A DNA stretch of 64,000 nt from the NCBI RefSeq assembly GCF_023347275.1, contig NZ_CP094468.1, positions 682,001 to 746,000 on the forward strand, written 5' to 3'. Position 1 is the stretch's first letter; each line of letters begins with the position of its first letter. Below are positions 61,322 to 64,000 of the stretch, one piece after another. The position numbers and the translations under genes are program-made. The notes beneath the pieces are model-generated. The model saw only the letters and a list, made by a program, of their open reading frames with translations. It had not been told where the DNA came from and did not search any database. This DNA comes from Faecalibacterium sp. I3-3-89 (GTDB lineage Bacteria > Bacillota > Clostridia > Oscillospirales > Ruminococcaceae).

Positions 61322-61350
61322 TTGCAGATTGTCGAAAACTGTGTTATACT
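61322..61350 (+). promoter_or_regulatory. Promoter of the 19-residue peptide gene
   Basis: TTGCAG (61322-61327), 17 bases, TATACT (61345-61350); start near 61357. Confidence 0.65.
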
Positions 61351-61427
61351 AATTTTGCTGCTTTGGCGGCAAGGCACTGCACATACGGCAGGCGGTTGGC
61401 CTACACTTCCCGAAAGGGGGTGAGGCA

Positions 61428-61487
61428 ATGCGGATTACTTTCCATATTGGTGAGTTTACTATCACCATTATCGTGAAAAAACGCTGA
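61428..61487 (+). CDS. 19-residue peptide of a second type I TA-like locus
   Basis: MRITFHIGEFTITIIVKKR: an alternating polar/hydrophobic, beta-strand-like peptide with a basic end. GAAAGGGGGTGAGG precedes the ATG, matching the CGAAAGGGGG ahead of the 32-residue peptide at 40 kb. The 5' leader shares CACATACGGCAGGCGGT with that locus, and a strong antisense promoter converges on the gene. Too short for family assignment. It could be a toxin, a leader peptide or a signalling peptide. Confidence 0.55.
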   Translation: MRITFHIGEFTITIIVKKR

Positions 61488-61570
61488 ACCGCCACCTCGG
61501 CAAAGGCGACGGTTCAATAGAGCTTAAAACCTTAGACTAGAGGCTAACCGCTTGTCGCAGTGCCTTTTCT
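61474..61570 (-). ncRNA. Predicted antisense RNA of the second type I TA-like locus
   Basis: Minus-strand promoter is full consensus: TTGACA (61605-61600), 17 bases, TATACT (61582-61577), start near 61570. The transcript would end at GAACCGTCGCC ... GGTGGCGGTTC (stem with G-U pairs) followed by TTTTTT, about 97 nt, overlapping the peptide's last codons. Confidence 0.65.
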
Positions 61571-61616
61571 ATTTTTAGTATAGTTTGTTTTACGCGAATT
61601 GTCAAGCACGGGGAAG

Positions 61617-62195
61617 TTATTTCCGCCGTGCTTTTTTCTTCCGGACGCTGTAGCCGAAGGTGCCCAGCTTTTTGCCCAGTGCCAGATATTCGCCGTGGCT
61701 GTAGACGATGAGCCTGGCCTTGTCGAGGCAGAGCTTGCCATTTTCGTCCAGCAGGCTTTCGTCCACGTCGCAGGCGGCGACTTCAGCGAGGAAGAGGTCG
61801 TGGCTGCCCAGCGGGATGACCTGCGTCACCCGGCATTCCAGATTGACGGGGCTTTCGGCGAGGATGGGGCAGTCCGTCAGCACCGAGCCGGGGGCGGCAT
61901 GGAGGCCGCAGGCCGCGAATTTATCGAAGTCCCGGCCGCTCCTGACGCCGCACCAGTCCACCGACTTCACCAGTGCCTCGGTGGGCAGGTTGATGGCGAA
62001 CTGTCCGCTCTCCTTGATGAGATGGTGGCTGTACCGCTCGGGGCGGACGCTGATGGACACCATGCTGGGCTGGGTGCAGATGGTGCCCGTCCAGCCGATG
62101 GTGATGAGGTTGGGCTTGTCCAGCCCGCCGCAGGAGACCAGCACCGGCGGCTCCGGGTTCAGCAGGGTGCTGCCCCGCCAGCTCTGTTTGTTCAT
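61617..62195 (-). CDS. Flavin reductase-like FMN-binding protein
   Basis: 192 residues with the flavin_reduct split-barrel signature: LISIGWTGTICTQPSMVSIS-like start (NLITIGWTGTICTQPSMVSI), RPERYSHHLIKESGQFAINL and CRVTQVIPLGSHDLFLAEV. It probably binds FMN and reduces it or another acceptor using NAD(P)H; partner unknown. The ATG at 62195 overlaps the glycosyltransferase stop (ATGA) and has AAAGGAAG upstream. The basic tail (SVRKKKARRK) is noteworthy. Confidence 0.87.
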   Translation of the reverse strand: MNKQSWRGSTLLNPEPPVLVSCGGLDKPNLITIGWTGTICTQPSMVSISVRPERYSHHLIKESGQFAINLPTEALVKSVDWCGVRSGRDFDKFAACGLHAAPGSVLTDCPILAESPVNLECRVTQVIPLGSHDLFLAEVAACDVDESLLDENGKLCLDKARLIVYSHGEYLALGKKLGTFGYSVRKKKARRK

Positions 62196-63172
62196 CCGTG
62201 ATACTTCCTTTCGTAGGGTGCCCATGTCCGCTCGCTGATGATGTAGCGGGGGCGGGCCTTGGTTTCCATGTAGATCTTGCCGACGTATTCGCCGATGACG
62301 CCCAGACAGACCAGCTGGACGCCGCCCATGAAGCAGACGATGCAGATGGTGGAGGCCCAGCCGGCCACGACGCTGCCCCTGACCGCCTGCACGATGGCCC
62401 AGAGGACGCCGATGAAGCTGATGAGGCTGACCACGATGCCCGCCCCGGTGATGAGGCGGATGGGCTTGTTCGACAGGCTGGTGATGCCGTCGAAGGCGAG
62501 GGCCAGCATCTTGCGCAGCGGGTAGTGGCTCTCACCGGCCAGACGCTCGTGGCGCTCGTAATAGACGGTGTCGCTGGGGTAGCCCACCAGCGGCACCATG
62601 CCCCGCAGGAAGATGTTCACCTCGCGGTAGTCGGCAAAGCTTTCCAGCACACGGGTGCTGATGAGGCGGTAGTCGGCATGGTTGAAGACGATGTCGGCCC
62701 CCAGCGCGTTCATCACATGGTAGAAGCCCTCGGCGGTGAACCGCTTGAAGAAGGTGTCGGTGTCCCGGCGGCTGCGCACGCCATAGACCACCTCGGCCCC
62801 GGCGAGATACTTCTTGACCATCTCGTCCATGGCGTTGATGTCGTCCTGACCGTCGCAGTCGATGGAGATGGTAATGTCGCAGCTGCCGCTGTGGAGCGCC
62901 TCCATCAGCCCGGCCAGCACGGCGTTCTGGTGGCCGCGGTTGCGGCTCTGGGAGATGCCGATGAAGTGCTCGTCCTCAGCGGAAAATCTCTGGATGAGGG
63001 ACCATGTGGCGTCGCGGGAGCCGTCGTTGACAAAGAGCACCCGGCTCTTCTCGCTGACAAGGCCCGCTGTGGCAAGGTCGTTGATCTTTTTCAGGAACAG
63101 GGGGGCCGTGATGGGCAGCACCTGCTCCTCGTTGTAGCAGGGGATGACGATCCATAGGATAGGTTTGGACAT
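62192..63172 (-). CDS. GT2 glycosyltransferase, GtrB/DPM1-like
   Basis: 326 residues. GT-A domain with VIPCYNEEQVLP, VNDGSRDATW and the metal-binding SIDCDGQDD; RSRRDTDTFFKRFTAEGFYH and RLISTRVLESF are typical of the undecaprenyl-phosphate glucosyl- or mannosyltransferase group. Two C-terminal transmembrane helices follow (ITGAGIVVSLISFIGVLWAI; STICIVCFMGGVQLVCLGVI). It probably loads a sugar onto a lipid carrier for surface glycan modification. AAAGGAG precedes the ATG; the Crp-like gene lies 14 bases upstream. Confidence 0.92.
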   Translation of the reverse strand: MSKPILWIVIPCYNEEQVLPITAPLFLKKINDLATAGLVSEKSRVLFVNDGSRDATWSLIQRFSAEDEHFIGISQSRNRGHQNAVLAGLMEALHSGSCDITISIDCDGQDDINAMDEMVKKYLAGAEVVYGVRSRRDTDTFFKRFTAEGFYHVMNALGADIVFNHADYRLISTRVLESFADYREVNIFLRGMVPLVGYPSDTVYYERHERLAGESHYPLRKMLALAFDGITSLSNKPIRLITGAGIVVSLISFIGVLWAIVQAVRGSVVAGWASTICIVCFMGGVQLVCLGVIGEYVGKIYMETKARPRYIISERTWAPYERKYHG

Positions 63173-63186
63173 GATGAAGTTCTCCT

Positions 63187-63873
63187 TTATAAAACCATCC
63201 GCCGCAGCGCTTCCGGCTCCAGCAGCTTGAAGCTGCTCCGATAAGTCTCCAGCAGGCCGTCCCGCTGCATGAGGCTCAGCTCCCGGGAGAGGGCGCTGCG
63301 GTCGCAGTTGAGGTAATCGGCCAACTGGATGCGGGAGTAGGGGATGGTGAAGGTAAGGCTGTGGTGCACCTCCGCCTCGCTGAGGAGGTAGGCGCACACC
63401 TTGGCCCGCAGGCTCTTGAGCAGCAGCAGGTCCACCCGGCGGGAGAGGAGGAAATATTTGTCGCTGATGGTGCGCACGAGATTTTGTAAGACCCGCTGGC
63501 GGGCCGGGTCGGCCCCGGGCAGCAGGAGCTTTTCGTAGGGCATCAGCAGCACCTCACAGGGGGCGGAGGCCATCACCGTCACCGGGCTGGAAAGGCTCGA
63601 GCCGCCCAGCACGTCGCCGAATACGCCGCCCGGCCCCATCTGGCTGATGGGCAGACGCGCCCCGCTGGCGGCAGGGTGATAGGCTTCGATGGTGCCCGAG
63701 AGCACCACGCCCACCCGGCGGTTGGTCTGCCCGGCCAGCACGAGGGTCTCGCCCCGGCTGTAGGTGCGCAATACGGCTCCCACGTTGCCCAGCAGGACCC
63801 GGAGCGATTCGGCCTCCAGCCCGGCGAACAGAGAGGTGGATTGTAACAGCGGAAGATAGTTTTCCATACCCAT
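63187..63873 (-). CDS. Crp/Fnr-family transcriptional regulator
   Basis: 228 residues. The N-terminal cyclic-nucleotide-binding-like domain spans residues ~8-120 (TYSRGETLVLAGQTNRRVGV, MGPGGVFGDVLGGSSLSSPV); a long helix and a C-terminal winged helix-turn-helix follow (YSRIQLADYLNCDRSALSRE, LSLMQRDGLLETY). No Fnr-type Cys cluster is seen, so an iron-sulfur centre is unlikely; the ligand is unknown. The ribosome binding site is weak, and ATGs at 63873 and 63867 are both possible. It begins the crp-GT2-flavin reductase operon. Confidence 0.85.
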   Translation of the reverse strand: MGMENYLPLLQSTSLFAGLEAESLRVLLGNVGAVLRTYSRGETLVLAGQTNRRVGVVLSGTIEAYHPAASGARLPISQMGPGGVFGDVLGGSSLSSPVTVMASAPCEVLLMPYEKLLLPGADPARQRVLQNLVRTISDKYFLLSRRVDLLLLKSLRAKVCAYLLSEAEVHHSLTFTIPYSRIQLADYLNCDRSALSRELSLMQRDGLLETYRSSFKLLEPEALRRMVL

Positions 63874-64000
63874 TCCGTGAGGTTTTCCCCGGGCCCTCAC
63901 CGCCCTTCTGCGATTCCGTTGCATACGCAACGGTATTTTTTCTTTTATTATAGTAAACTTGGGGGCGTAAAGCAAATGGTTTTTGCAAATTTTCTGCGGG

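Noticed and set aside
1..64000. CRISPR arrays, rRNA genes and complete insertion sequences
   Set aside because: No regularly spaced direct repeats with unique spacers, no rRNA sequence and no transposase were found.

Overview
The window looks like chromosome from a GC-rich, low-oxygen gut Firmicute. The T-box leader, the order rimP-nusA-rnpM-ylxQ-infB-rbfA, TTGACA/TATAAT promoters 17 bp apart, strong AAGGAGG ribosome binding sites and GC-rich codon use point to Oscillospiraceae, most likely Faecalibacterium. That genus call is inference from gene content; no database was searched.

Layout. 1-9.9 kb is a sucrose/fructan locus: amylosucrase (cut by the left edge), fructokinase, a DUF624 membrane protein with a partner, and a LacI regulator on the minus strand, divergent from two LplB/YtcP-type permeases, a lipoprotein solute-binding protein and a GH32 sucrase. 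The shared control region has two canonical promoters and several operator-like palindromes. 10-14 kb has glycogen phosphorylase, a short AraC regulator and a 5'-truncated malQ fused to an intergenic repeat. About 14.1-25.2 kb is an integrative mobilizable element: serine recombinase in an operon with a RelBE/ParE-type toxin-antitoxin pair, an AT-rich patch of unknown genes, an ECF sigma/anti-sigma pair, a second sigma-like factor, an XRE regulator, CHC2 and P4-type primases, a GTAC-rich iteron-like array, a pMV158-like oriT and a MobV relaxase.

25.5-36 kb holds tRNA-Tyr, an S11 peptidase homolog that lacks its catalytic serine, a metallophosphoesterase, recG, a FUSC-type membrane protein, a five-tRNA cluster (Phe-Gly-Asp-Gly-Cys) and a type IIA topoisomerase pair. 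A ~600-bp imperfect palindrome precedes rlmH. A lipoprotein gene follows a promoter whose spacer contains 12 G, which suggests phase variation. Then come glyQS, a compact type I toxin-antitoxin-like locus, and an M29 aminopeptidase.

41.7-54.5 kb is the translation/RNA-processing block (rimP to ribF, then rpsO and pnp), interrupted by a Tat-type carboxylesterase. 54.5-60.1 kb is a methionine module: T-box leader, metQNI importer, then metY and metA for sulfhydrylation of O-acetylhomoserine. 60.1-63.9 kb has a DmpA-like peptidase, a second type I TA-like locus encoding a 19-residue peptide, a flavin reductase-like protein, a GtrB-like glycosyltransferase and a Crp/Fnr regulator.

The observations most worth follow-up are the two convergent small-RNA/peptide loci with matching 5' motifs, the poly-G promoter, the oriT/iteron region, and the malQ deletion at a repeat.
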